From assembly GCA_910585095.1 (NCBI GenBank), contig CAJUBU010000015.1:3707-67706 (forward strand): DNA of 64,000 nt, written 5' to 3'. The position numbers were made by a program, and so were the translations under genes. The stretch's first letter is position 1; every line of letters starts with the position of its first letter. Below are positions 43,253-51,448 of this stretch, one piece after another. Under the pieces are notes generated by a model. The model ran no database searches and had not been told where the DNA came from. It saw only the letters and a list, made by a program, of their open reading frames with translations. The DNA comes from an uncultured Lachnospira sp. Its GTDB lineage: Bacteria > Bacillota > Clostridia > Lachnospirales > Lachnospiraceae.

Positions 43253-44302
43253 TTATATGTCTGTAAGATTTTTAATAATTCCACAACATTTATAATAATT
43301 CAAATTACAATATTGTATAGGAACTTCTTTTTCCTTTGCTAAGCGCACAATAGGCTTTAATTCTTTATTCTTTCTATATTTTTCATCTATCAATACCATT
43401 TTAGGCACCCTTCTAAGCAAAACACGTGTTGTCTCACCAATTCCTGGCTTTACCAAATTGATATCTGTCACTTTGTATTTTTGTGCAATTTTTTTAACTT
43501 CATCTATCCCATAACCATTTTTACAAAATGTTGATTCAACATTTTCAAATGCAAAATGCTTTTCAATTTCACTTATAAACACATATGATAAATCCGCACT
43601 TTCTAAATTTTTATAATACACTGCTCCATGAAAATCATTCACTCCAATAATATCATCTCTTAAAAATGTTCTGCTTATAAGTCCTGATACCGTACAATTT
43701 AAACAAGAACTTGGAATTAAAATATCCTCATGTGTTCCACAAAGCTCCGTTATATTAGCAGGGTCTGCAACCACTGCTATATCCGAAGATACTTGATTAT
43801 AAACATGGATAACCTTTTTTAATTCATTAAAAATAGCGCCTTTCCCTATCCACCCATCAACAAATAATAATTGCTGTGGACGATATTGATTCAAAAGATA
43901 TTTCATAGCATTATCATCAATTCCTTTTCCTCGTATAATTGAAATGGAATAATGCGGAATATCTAATTTAAATTTAAATTTTAAATATCGTTTTATCAAT
44001 ATGCCTATTGGTATTCCTGCTCTTGCCAATGAAACTAAAACAATATTATTACCTCTTTTTTTTATAATTTTATCAGACAGACACCCTATAGCATTGGCTG
44101 TTGTTTTTGCATAATTTTCAAGTGCTTCTTGATATACATCCATATACTCTTTTGTTGGTATATATTCTATTGGAAGCATCTCACAATAATGATGTCCAGA
44201 CTGTATCAGCCGTTCACGCTCATTCGTAGGCAATGGAATTACTTGCCCTGTAATATCTTTTAGTAATAACTGCACATCTTCTGTGCTATAAGAACTTCTC
44301 AT
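43253..44302 (-). CDS. StiP-family protein (cysteine protease StiP-like) of the Ter island
   Basis: A 349-residue protein of the StiP family, named after a putative cysteine protease linked to tellurite and stress genes. Related sequences have also been classed as phosphoribosyltransferase-like. Visible segments are RSSYSTEDVQLLLKDI at the start, LVSLARAGIPIGILIKRYL (Rossmann-like loop), QQLLFVDGWIGKGAI, SSCLNCTVSGLISRT with candidate Cys, and LVKPGIGETTRVLLRR. A start at 44314 contains GGAGG, five bases before the ATG at 44302, so the latter is used. It follows the PRTase-TRSP gene by 38 bases in one transcription unit. The pair is a hallmark of Ter metabolite modules; the reaction is unknown. 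Confidence 0.85.
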   Translation of the reverse strand: MRSSYSTEDVQLLLKDITGQVIPLPTNERERLIQSGHHYCEMLPIEYIPTKEYMDVYQEALENYAKTTANAIGCLSDKIIKKRGNNIVLVSLARAGIPIGILIKRYLKFKFKLDIPHYSISIIRGKGIDDNAMKYLLNQYRPQQLLFVDGWIGKGAIFNELKKVIHVYNQVSSDIAVVADPANITELCGTHEDILIPSSCLNCTVSGLISRTFLRDDIIGVNDFHGAVYYKNLESADLSYVFISEIEKHFAFENVESTFCKNGYGIDEVKKIAQKYKVTDINLVKPGIGETTRVLLRRVPKMVLIDEKYRKNKELKPIVRLAKEKEVPIQYCNLNYYKCCGIIKNLTDI

Positions 44303-44340
44303 CTTAACCTCCACGCCTTTTAATTCTGTTATTTTTCACC

Positions 44341-45450
44341 TTATTGCCATTGTATTACATAAATCTCCTTATTTCCACTGACGGACAAGGCGGCTAACAA
44401 GGTATCAAGTCCTTCTATTTTTGGAGCAAAAGCATCTGTTATTACAAGCACACAATCATACTTGCACAAATCATAAATAAATGTTTTTCGTTTTTTATCA
44501 TAAAGACTTTCCAACTCATAACGTGTGTGTAACGGATAACTGCTTTCACTGCTTACTGTAATCGGACTTCGTGTTGTTGCATGAAAACACACTGTCAAAG
44601 CCATTTCTTCAAGTTTTTTTGCTACTACAAATCCTGGATACATAAATTCTTCTGTTCCAACCACTAAAACACTTTTATATCGAGAAAAACAAATCTCTTT
44701 TTTGATATCCAAAAATAACTTTTTAATAGCTTCATTGTATTGTTTTACATCAACCATTCGTCTTGTATCCATGCAGCCATTTATATAAACCATTTTATAT
44801 TGTATCTTTTCTACTGCCTTTAATTGGTTTAATGTTATATATGTGCCATCCCCTGCATACTGTTCTGCAATTTGCGTATAGCTTTCATGGTTTGTCTTTA
44901 CAATATAATTTAAATCAACTTTTCTTTGCCTGTACAAAGAAATCGCCTCATCATTCATACCATTGAGCAAAGAAGCAACAGCATATTGTTTTATCTGCGG
45001 ATAACGCTTATTTAAAATATCTATAATATTTAAAATAGTTTTTCCTGTCGTTACCTCATCTTCTACAAATACTATTCTATCAATCATATCTTTTATTTTA
45101 TCAATATCATCTTGAACTAATTTTTGCTCTGTTGCATGACTATGTTGTTCTGAAAAATAAATATATTTTACATTTTCTAGTGTTTCTCTGGTAGTGTGCA
45201 TATACCATGTATCACAATAACTTGCCACAGCAGCGCCTATAGCTGTCGCTGTCTCAGCAAAGCCAATCAAGAGTAATTTTTCATCTTGATATCGCTCTTT
45301 TATTTTTAAAGCAAGCTCATCAAACATTAAAAATGCTTTTGATGGCTCTATGGCAATATGTTTTCCCTGCAACGCATTTACAACAAGATAGCTCCGTTTG
45401 TTATTATTTTCTCTTTTTGCAATTTTAATAAAATTTTGCATTTCATACAT
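44341..45450 (-). CDS. Phosphoribosyltransferase domain protein with TRSP domain
   Basis: A 369-residue protein. The N-terminal half is a phosphoribosyltransferase with the hood region GFAETATAIGAAVA and the PRPP-binding motif RIVFVEDEVTTGKT. The C-terminal half carries the domain named after the motif TRSP, here CFHATTRSPI, with YPLHTRYELESLYD after it. The combination is confined to Ter-type biosynthetic modules, where it is proposed to transfer a ribose-phosphate group to make a nucleoside-like compound. It begins at ATG 45450 (a second Met is three codons on) behind GAGGATGGG. StiP follows 38 bases later. The base it modifies is unknown. Confidence 0.88.
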   Translation of the reverse strand: MYEMQNFIKIAKRENNNKRSYLVVNALQGKHIAIEPSKAFLMFDELALKIKERYQDEKLLLIGFAETATAIGAAVASYCDTWYMHTTRETLENVKYIYFSEQHSHATEQKLVQDDIDKIKDMIDRIVFVEDEVTTGKTILNIIDILNKRYPQIKQYAVASLLNGMNDEAISLYRQRKVDLNYIVKTNHESYTQIAEQYAGDGTYITLNQLKAVEKIQYKMVYINGCMDTRRMVDVKQYNEAIKKLFLDIKKEICFSRYKSVLVVGTEEFMYPGFVVAKKLEEMALTVCFHATTRSPITVSSESSYPLHTRYELESLYDKKRKTFIYDLCKYDCVLVITDAFAPKIEGLDTLLAALSVSGNKEIYVIQWQ

Positions 45451-45608
45451 TTTAAAACACCCATCCTCAATGTTAAATTTTACTTTTTATATTGTAACAC
45501 AATTTACAAGTCTTATCATTTAAAATTCAACTTTCACTCCTATTTCTATAAGTAACCGTTCCTGTAAAATCGAATACATTAAATAAAATAAAACATATGG
45601 AGGCTATA

Positions 45609-46178
45609 ATGAATAAACCTTGCTGTCTTAATCGGACAACCGAATTATATCTTGCGGCATTTAACTGTATTTTACAAAAAATGATTTGCAAAATGACGAA
45701 TGCAAAATTGACAAATAGTATTTCTCATAATTTTATTGTACAAATGATTCCCCATCATCAAGCAGCCATTGAAATGTCTGAAAATATTTTAAAATATACT
45801 TCTGATGATTCTGTGCAAAATATTGCCTCAAATATTATCACAGAACAAACCAAAAGTATTGAGAATATGCTTACTATCGAAAAAACCTGCAATTGCCTTA
45901 TCAATCAAAGACAAGAATTACAATTATATCAAACCAAAATTAATCAAGTTATGCGGACAATGTTTTCAAATATGAGCAGAGCTTACTGTACAAACCAAAT
46001 TAACTGCAATTTTATGTGGGAAATGATTCCCCACCATGAAGGCGCTGTGTTAATGTCTGAAATTACGCTACAATTTAATATTTGTCCTGAGTTAAAACCT
46101 ATTTTAGATTCAATTATTTCTTCACAAAAAAAAGGCATTTCAGAAATGCAAAATTTGCTGCATTGTCTGGAATGTTAA
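45609..46178 (+). CDS. DUF305 domain protein (four-helix, His/Met-rich)
   Basis: A 189-residue protein with two DUF305 repeats. Each holds the signature MIPHHxxA: IVQMIPHHQAAIEMSE in the first half and MWEMIPHHEGAVLMSE in the second. DUF305 is a ferritin-like helical domain whose His and Met residues suggest metal (copper or silver) binding. No signal peptide is visible, so it is probably cytosolic. The frame could start at 45597, but that segment is the ribosome site ATGGAGG, five bases before the ATG at 45609. It is on the plus strand between the PRTase gene and repeat A5, with a bidirectional terminator beyond. Metal handling would suit the Ter island, but this is inference. Confidence 0.88.
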   Translation: MNKPCCLNRTTELYLAAFNCILQKMICKMTNAKLTNSISHNFIVQMIPHHQAAIEMSENILKYTSDDSVQNIASNIITEQTKSIENMLTIEKTCNCLINQRQELQLYQTKINQVMRTMFSNMSRAYCTNQINCNFMWEMIPHHEGAVLMSEITLQFNICPELKPILDSIISSQKKGISEMQNLLHCLEC

Positions 46179-46186
46179 GATTGACA

Positions 46187-46230
46187 AGTTAAGCGGATAT
46201 TCGCAATCCGCTACGCTGCTTACTCATAAC
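46187..46230. repeat. Intergenic repeat A5
   Basis: Core copy AAGCGGATATTCGCAATCCG then CTACGCTGCTTACTCATAAC on the plus strand, 8 bases after the DUF305 stop. The stem GCGGAT/ATCCGC is intact. Confidence 0.8.
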
Positions 46231-46275
46231 ATTTTTTTAATAAGCAAATTAAACGCTTTTTTAATAAAATTAAAT

Positions 46276-46302
46276 AGTGAGGGTAAAAATTTCACCCTCA
46301 CT
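46276..46302. terminator. Bidirectional terminator between DUF305 and SDR genes
   Basis: AGTGAGGGT and ACCCTCACT form a perfect 9-bp stem with a 9-base loop. It lies between two convergent genes and has AT-rich sequence on both sides, so it may serve both. Confidence 0.75.
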
Positions 46303-46395
46303 GTCTATTTATCATATATTGATTACATATCTATTATATATTTATTATTTTATCTATTATTTAGTCAATTTTAGTTATTCTTATCTGCCTTTTGA

Positions 46396-47196
46396 TTATG
46401 GTCTTAAACCCATACCACCCTCTAATGTGATAGTCTCACCGGACATAAATTTAAAGTCTGGTGAAGCTAACGCTACACAAGCTCTTCCAATTTCTTCTTC
46501 AGAATCGCCATAATGTCCCATAGGCGGCATCTTTACATTTGCCTTAAACGCTTCTGGATAAGCCTTCTCAAAGTTTTCTAATTGGCTTGTCCATGCAAGA
46601 GGACAAACAATATTGACATTAATATCATCTTTGCCCCACTCCGTAGCGGCAACCCTTGTAAGACCCCTAATTCCTTCTTTTGCTGCTGCATATGCACACT
46701 GTCCGAAATTGCCAAAAAGTCCTGCGCCTGAAGCAAAATTGATAACTGTTCCCTTTGTCTTTGCCAAATATGGATAACATGCCTTCATATAATAAAAAGT
46801 AGCATAAAGACCAGAATACATTGCAAGATTAAACTGTTCTGTTGTATGGTCTGCAAGTGTTACACCAGAAGCAGATGCCTGAGCATTGTTGATAAGTACA
46901 TGGATATCGCCAAATGTATCAACTGTTTGCTGTACTACATTTTGTACCACTTTTTCATTGTCTGCCTGTGGATTGACATCGGCTTGAAGCACAAGTACTT
47001 TAATGCCATAATTCTTTTCAAGTTCTTCTTTTGCATCTTCTAGCTTCTGCATATTTCTTCCTGTAATAACAAGATTTGCCCCTTCTTTTGCGTAAGCTGT
47101 CGCAATGCCATATCCAATTGAACCACATCTGCCATTGCTGAGTGTCGCCTTTCCAGCCCCTGTAATAATGGCTGTCTTTCCTGTTAAAAATCCCAT
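46396..47196 (-). CDS. Short-chain dehydrogenase/reductase (SDR)
   Basis: NAD(P)-dependent oxidoreductase of 266 residues. The nucleotide-binding motif reads TGAGKATLSNGRCGSIGYGI, longer between the glycines than in most SDRs. NNAQAS replaces the common NNAG, the catalytic Ser lies in NFASGAG, and the YxxxK pair is in YAAAKEG. PLAWTSQLENFEKA forms the substrate loop. The substrate cannot be assigned; steroid, acyl or sugar alcohols are all possible for this class. A longer frame exists upstream, but AGGAGG lies about 7 bases before the ATG at 47196, fixing the start. It is followed by a bidirectional terminator at 46276-46302. Confidence 0.92.
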   Translation of the reverse strand: MGFLTGKTAIITGAGKATLSNGRCGSIGYGIATAYAKEGANLVITGRNMQKLEDAKEELEKNYGIKVLVLQADVNPQADNEKVVQNVVQQTVDTFGDIHVLINNAQASASGVTLADHTTEQFNLAMYSGLYATFYYMKACYPYLAKTKGTVINFASGAGLFGNFGQCAYAAAKEGIRGLTRVAATEWGKDDINVNIVCPLAWTSQLENFEKAYPEAFKANVKMPPMGHYGDSEEEIGRACVALASPDFKFMSGETITLEGGMGLRP

Positions 47197-47260
47197 AACA
47201 TACCTCCTAATTAAAATATTAACAATTCTTATTATAGTCCATTTTTCCAAATAATTCCAT

Positions 47261-47632
47261 TTATTTATTAATAAAAATAAAGTTTTCTGCAAATTCTCTC
47301 TTTCTTTTATGCTTTTTCATACCATCTGTCTTATGCTGATAATTTCTTCGCCGCCAATCTTTTCGATAACCTGCACTGCCAACTTCCACTTCCATAAAAT
47401 AATAAGCTTCATATGGGGTTTGTGGTCTTTTGCTGCAAAATGGACAATTGGGGTCGCCACAAGTTGTATCAAGCCATTCATTGCATGTTATACAACACCA
47501 TGAATCATATTCATCAATCTGAAAAACCGTCTGCTGCCCGCATTTTGGACATATCGACGCCGAATGCCACCCCATCAATTTCCACTTAAATTGTTTTTTA
47601 CGCGCTTTTAAATAATTTTTTCTATTCTTCAT
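47261..47632 (-). CDS. Small basic zinc-ribbon-like protein of unknown function
   Basis: A 123-residue strongly basic protein with seven to eight clustered cysteines. ICPKCGQQT and WCCITCNEWLD form one likely zinc knuckle pair; CGDPNCPFCSKRP adds a third CxxC. Basic stretches at both ends (KARKKQFKWK, KDWRRRNYQHK, MKKHKRKRE) suggest nucleic-acid or ribosome contact. I do not recognise a named family. The ribosome site before ATG 47632 is weak. It lies between the PsiE-like gene and the SDR gene on the same strand, with no overlap. Binding of metal is well supported by the Cys spacing; any role beyond that is not. Confidence 0.65.
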   Translation of the reverse strand: MKNRKNYLKARKKQFKWKLMGWHSASICPKCGQQTVFQIDEYDSWCCITCNEWLDTTCGDPNCPFCSKRPQTPYEAYYFMEVEVGSAGYRKDWRRRNYQHKTDGMKKHKRKREFAENFIFINK

Positions 47633-47727
47633 AAATCTTTTACTTTTATAAGCTTTTATTGCCTTTTAAACATATACTATTAATTTTTTATTTTAAATAA
47701 TTTGCAAATTATATCAATTATAATATT

Positions 47728-48243
47728 TCATTCTTCTTTTACATCTATTTTCTTGTCATTGCTTTTCAACCTTACTCTTATCTTTTTTAGTATACTCTCA
47801 TCATCCTTATTTTCTTCCATAAACTTTTGAAATACGAACAATACACAGATACCTATAATAAATAATAATGTATCAATTGCGTTTGGCGACTGCATAATAA
47901 GATGTCTTGCAGACACAAATATAAGCACCTCTATAATATTTCCAGTGTCTGGTTTGCATAACATTTTTAAAAACTCAATACCAATGATAACCATAAATAC
48001 ATTATCCAAAAATTTAATAAGGCTTCCCTTATCCATTCTCGTATTCCAAAACTCTTCAACGGCAGGTATAATGGCAATAGCCGCTATCACAATGGCTATA
48101 ACAACGAACACTGCCATAATCAGCTCCATTACATCACAAATATTACATAACCCTTTTCTTAACTTATCCAAAAAAATAACCATTTCCTTCCAAATAATTA
48201 TAAAATTTGCTGCGACTGTCCTTGAAATTGATTCATCATCCAT
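47728..48243 (-). CDS. PsiE-like (phosphate-starvation-inducible) small membrane protein
   Basis: A 171-residue protein with four helices. The central part (FLDNVFMVIIGIEFLKML, then IEVLIFVSARHLIM) matches the PsiE family, whose function is unknown. The C-terminal tail is charged (RVRLKSNDKKIDVKEE). The start is uncertain. ATG 48243 has no ribosome site and lies in the loop of an 11-bp inverted repeat (48206-48254). A Met at 48195 follows GGAAGGAA closely and would give a protein of 155 residues. Homologues known to me begin near the sequence LDKLRKG, which favours the shorter form. Confidence 0.75.
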   Translation of the reverse strand: MDDESISRTVAANFIIIWKEMVIFLDKLRKGLCNICDVMELIMAVFVVIAIVIAAIAIIPAVEEFWNTRMDKGSLIKFLDNVFMVIIGIEFLKMLCKPDTGNIIEVLIFVSARHLIMQSPNAIDTLLFIIGICVLFVFQKFMEENKDDESILKKIRVRLKSNDKKIDVKEE

Positions 48244-48254
48244 GTCGCAGCAAA
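48206..48254. repeat. 11-bp perfect inverted repeat around the PsiE-like start codon
   Basis: TTTGCTGCGAC (48206-48216) and GTCGCAGCAAA (48244-48254) are perfect inverted copies around a 27-base loop that contains the first ATG of the PsiE-like frame. An outer TTCCAA/TTGGAA pair extends it. It could form an RNA hairpin over the start region. Confidence 0.7.
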
Positions 48255-48293
48255 ACTTGGAAAATATCTTCTCTTTTGAAATTCTTTAACGTT

Positions 48294-48330
48294 GTCAAGC
48301 GGATATTGCAATCCACTTTACCACTTGCAA
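48294..48330. repeat. Intergenic repeat A6 (divergent copy)
   Basis: GTCAAGCGGATATTGCAATC then CACTTTACCACTTGC on the plus strand: a shortened core with two bases missing in the loop and one stem mismatch. It lies between gatB and the PsiE-like gene. Confidence 0.6.
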
Positions 48331-48392
48331 TATTCTTATTTTTTATATTTTTATATTTTTTCAAAACATCTGTTTTTATCTTGTAAAATATT

Positions 48393-49826
48393 TTATAGCA
48401 ATTCTTTTAAAATCTTATTGACTAAACCTGGATTTGCTTTTCCCTTCATTGCCTTCATTGTCTGTCCTACCAAAAATCCAAGTGCCTTGTCTTTTCCACC
48501 TCTGTAATCTGCAACGGACTGTGGATTATCAGCAATAATTTTTTCAACAGTAGCACGAAGCGCACCCTCGTCACTTATCTGCCCAAGTCCATTTTCCTTA
48601 ACGTACTGTTCAGGGTCAACATTTTCCTCAAATATTTTAACAAATACATCTTTTGCAACATTACCGTTAATAGTCCCAGCATCAACAAGTGCAATTAGTT
48701 TAGCAAGATTTGAAGCATCAAAACTAATATCTTCTGGCTCTAATGATTTATCTTTTAATATTCTCATGATTTCGCCAATAATCCAGTTTGCCACTTTTTT
48801 AGGCTGATTGCAAAGAGCTGTTGTCTCCTCAAACAAATCGGCAAGCCTTTTAGAATCCGTAATCATTTCAATATCATACTCTGGAATACCAAACTCTTTT
48901 GCATATCGCTCCATCTTTTCACTCTTAAATTCTGGCTGACGGCTTTTAATTGTTTCAAGCCATTCATCACTAATATGCAGTGGCACTAAATCTGGGTCTG
49001 GAAAGTAACGATAATCTTGTGCATCTTCTTTTGAGCGCATAGCATAGGAATATGCCTTATTATCGTCCCATCTTCTCGTCTCTTGAATTACTTTTTGTCC
49101 TGATTCTATCAAATCAATCTGCCTGTCGCGCTCCGCTTCAATCGCTCTGGCAATCGCTGAAAAAGAATTGAGATTTTTGGTTTCCGTTCTTGTTCCAAAA
49201 TCAGTTGCCCCAACTTCTCTTACTGATAAATTAACATCTGCCCTCATAGAACCTTCCTGAAGTTTACAATCCGAAGCGCCAAGATATTGAATAATTAAAC
49301 GCAGTTTTTCAAGATAGGCAATCACTTCTTTTGCACTTCTCATATCTGGCTCTGAAACAATTTCAATCAAAGGAACCCCTGAACGGTTAAAATCAACAAA
49401 AGAAACATCTTCCCAATCATCGTGAATCAATTTGCCAGCATCCTCTTCCATATGAATCTCATGGATTCGGATAGCCTTTGTTGTTCCATCTTCCAGTTTA
49501 ATATCAACATGTCCATCTCTACAAATAGGCAAATATAACTGTGAAATTTGATAATTTTGTGGGTTATCTGGATAAAAATAATTTTTTCTGTCAAATTTAC
49601 AATACTGTGTAATTGTACAATTTGTGGCAAGACCAACCGCCGCCGCATATTCTACAACCTGTTTATTAAGAACAGGGAGCGAACCTGGCATTCCTGTGCA
49701 GACAGGACATGTATGTGTATTAGGCGCCCCTCCAAATTCCGTTGAGCAGCCACAAAATATTTTTGTTTTTGTTGCAAGTTCTACATGAACCTCAAGTCCT
49801 ATGACTGTTTCATATTGTTTTGCCAT
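48393..49826 (-). CDS. gatB: Asp-tRNA(Asn)/Glu-tRNA(Gln) amidotransferase subunit B
   Basis: Kinase/tRNA-binding subunit of GatCAB, which amidates mischarged Asp-tRNA(Asn) and Glu-tRNA(Gln). It begins MAKQYETVIGLEVHVEL and shows FCGCSTEFG, CPVCTGMPGSLP with the structural Cys, YFYPDNPQNYQISQL and DFNRSGVPLIEIVSEPD; the YqeY-like tail ends LVNKILKELL. At 477 residues from ATG 49826 it has the normal length. The frame is open for 62 more codons to 50012. Of these, 53 come from an in-frame insertion that also duplicates the ribosome site and ATG, so an extended form (start 49985) could be made. It is the last gene of aspS-gatC-gatA-gatB. Confidence 0.96.
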   Translation of the reverse strand: MAKQYETVIGLEVHVELATKTKIFCGCSTEFGGAPNTHTCPVCTGMPGSLPVLNKQVVEYAAAVGLATNCTITQYCKFDRKNYFYPDNPQNYQISQLYLPICRDGHVDIKLEDGTTKAIRIHEIHMEEDAGKLIHDDWEDVSFVDFNRSGVPLIEIVSEPDMRSAKEVIAYLEKLRLIIQYLGASDCKLQEGSMRADVNLSVREVGATDFGTRTETKNLNSFSAIARAIEAERDRQIDLIESGQKVIQETRRWDDNKAYSYAMRSKEDAQDYRYFPDPDLVPLHISDEWLETIKSRQPEFKSEKMERYAKEFGIPEYDIEMITDSKRLADLFEETTALCNQPKKVANWIIGEIMRILKDKSLEPEDISFDASNLAKLIALVDAGTINGNVAKDVFVKIFEENVDPEQYVKENGLGQISDEGALRATVEKIIADNPQSVADYRGGKDKALGFLVGQTMKAMKGKANPGLVNKILKELL

Positions 49827-50000
49827 ACTAATCCTCCATTCCGAAGCGTAGCGTAGGAATTGCGCAATAGAAAAAACTGCTAAAGCAGTTGTGCAGACGA
49901 TTTCTATTGTCGCATCAAACCCTATTTGTGACGCTTCGGCACAAATAGGCGTATGAAAAATAAGTGCATCAGCATTATTTTTCATACTAATCCTCCATTC
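49824..50000 (-). repeat. 159-bp in-frame insertion flanked by 18-bp direct repeats of the gatB start site
   Basis: GAATGGAGGATTAGTATG occurs at 49824-49841 and again at 49983-50000. The repeat contains the gatA stop, the gatB ribosome site and the ATG. The 159-bp period is exactly 53 codons and stop-free. Inside are two perfect stem-loops: CCTATTTGTG/CACAAATAGG (49921-49949), and CAATAGAAA/TTTCTATTG (49865-49909) enclosing AACTGCT/AGCAGTT. One end reads GAAGCGTAGCGTAGGAATTG, similar to the A-repeat core on the minus strand (AAGTAGCGTAGCGGATTG). It looks like a small mobile element with target duplication. Confidence 0.85.
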
Positions 50001-51429
50001 TTGCCTGCTCATATGTGTAAGCTGCCTGAATCAATGTTTTCTCGCTAAAACTATTGCCTATCATCTGAACGCCTATCGGAAGTCCTTTAGAATCATTCCC
50101 ACAAGGGACACTAATTCCTGGAAGACCAGCAAGATTTACACTGATTGTATAAATATCGCCCAGATACATCTTGATAGGGTCAGATAATGAAGCACCAAGT
50201 TTTGGTGCTGTTGTCGGTGCAACAGGTCCTAAAATCACATCATATTTAGCAAATGCCTCATCAAATGCCTTCTTAATCATAGCTTTAACTTTTAAAGCTT
50301 TTAAATAATAAGCATCGTAATATCCTGAACTTAAGACAAATGAACCAAGCATAATGCGGCGTTTTACTTCTGCTCCAAATCCTTCTGAACGTGTTTTTTT
50401 ATACATATTGTGAAGTCCCTCATAATCCTTAACACGATATCCATATTTTACACCGTCAAAACGTTCGAGATTGGAGCTTGCCTCTGCTGCTGCTATCGTA
50501 TAATATGCAGGAATCGCATACTCTACAAGACTCAAATCAAACTCTTCAACAACCGCTCCCTTTTCTTTTAAAATTTCAGCTGCCTTTAAAACAGCTTCTT
50601 TTACTTCCAAATCAAGACCTTCCCCAAAATAATCTTTTGGAATACCGATTTTCATTCCCTTTACATCATTGACAAGCGCTGCTGTAAAATTCGTATCTTC
50701 TCTTTTAATGGATGTAGAATCTTTAGGGTCATGTGCTGCAATCACTTCCATAATTGTTGCGCAATCGGTTACATCTTTTGTCAATGGTCCTATCTGGTCT
50801 AATGAAGAACCATACGCAATTAAACCATATCGGCTCACCGTGCCATACGTTGGCTTCATGCCAACAACACCACAATACGATGCTGGCTGTCTTATAGAGC
50901 CGCCTGTATCCGAACCCAATGCACAAAAGGCTTCATTTGCCGCAACTGCTGCCGCTGAACCGCCTGAAGAACCACCTGGCACATGCTGTGGGTTGCGCGG
51001 ATTTTTTGTCACGCCAAAAGCTGATGTTTCCGTTGTAGAACCCATTGCAAACTCATCCATATTTGTCTTTCCTATCATCACTGCGCCTGCTTCTTTAAGT
51101 CGTACAACAGCCTCGCTTGAAAATTGCGGAATAAAATTTTCTAATATTTTTGATGAACATGTTGTAAGGACGCCCTCTGTACACATATTATCCTTAACGG
51201 CAACAGGAACACCTGCCAGTAAACCATTTAATGTGCCAGCTTCAATCTTTTTTTGGACTTCTTTTGCCTCATTTAGGGCGGCTTCTTTATCAAATGTCAC
51301 ATAACAGTTATACTCGGACTCTGTGCATTCAATTTGTGCTATAACTGCCTCCATCGCTTCTACTGCTGTTGTTTTTCCCTCTTTAATGGCTTTTGCAAGC
51401 TCGACAGCAGTCATATCTAATAATTCCAT
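49987..51429 (-). CDS. gatA: Asp-tRNA(Asn)/Glu-tRNA(Gln) amidotransferase subunit A
   Basis: Amidase subunit that releases ammonia from glutamine or asparagine for transamidation. The amidase-signature triad can be placed: the Lys in GVPVAVKDNMCTEG, and the two Ser in GSDTGGSIRQPASYCG preceded by VPGGSSGGSAAAVA. GVQMIGNSFSEKTLIQAAY near the end is typical. Length (480) is normal. AAAGGAAAAATGCT precedes ATG 51429, 19 bases after gatC ends. The 3' end forms part of the 18-bp repeat duplicated before gatB, so originally the gatB ATG stood one base after the gatA stop. Confidence 0.97.
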   Translation of the reverse strand: MELLDMTAVELAKAIKEGKTTAVEAMEAVIAQIECTESEYNCYVTFDKEAALNEAKEVQKKIEAGTLNGLLAGVPVAVKDNMCTEGVLTTCSSKILENFIPQFSSEAVVRLKEAGAVMIGKTNMDEFAMGSTTETSAFGVTKNPRNPQHVPGGSSGGSAAAVAANEAFCALGSDTGGSIRQPASYCGVVGMKPTYGTVSRYGLIAYGSSLDQIGPLTKDVTDCATIMEVIAAHDPKDSTSIKREDTNFTAALVNDVKGMKIGIPKDYFGEGLDLEVKEAVLKAAEILKEKGAVVEEFDLSLVEYAIPAYYTIAAAEASSNLERFDGVKYGYRVKDYEGLHNMYKKTRSEGFGAEVKRRIMLGSFVLSSGYYDAYYLKALKVKAMIKKAFDEAFAKYDVILGPVAPTTAPKLGASLSDPIKMYLGDIYTISVNLAGLPGISVPCGNDSKGLPIGVQMIGNSFSEKTLIQAAYTYEQARMED

Positions 51430-51448
51430 AGCATTTTTCCTTTCTTCC

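Noticed and set aside
49827..50012. GatB starting at 50012 with a 62-residue N-terminal extension
   Set aside because: The family start MAKQYETVIGLEVHVE and a good ribosome site place the normal start at 49826. The extra codons are an inserted repeat plus the gatA end; the extended form is kept only as a possibility in the findings.
50669..51304. Plus-strand open frame of 211 codons inside gatA
   Set aside because: Antisense shadow of gatA; the codon pattern follows the conserved minus-strand frame.
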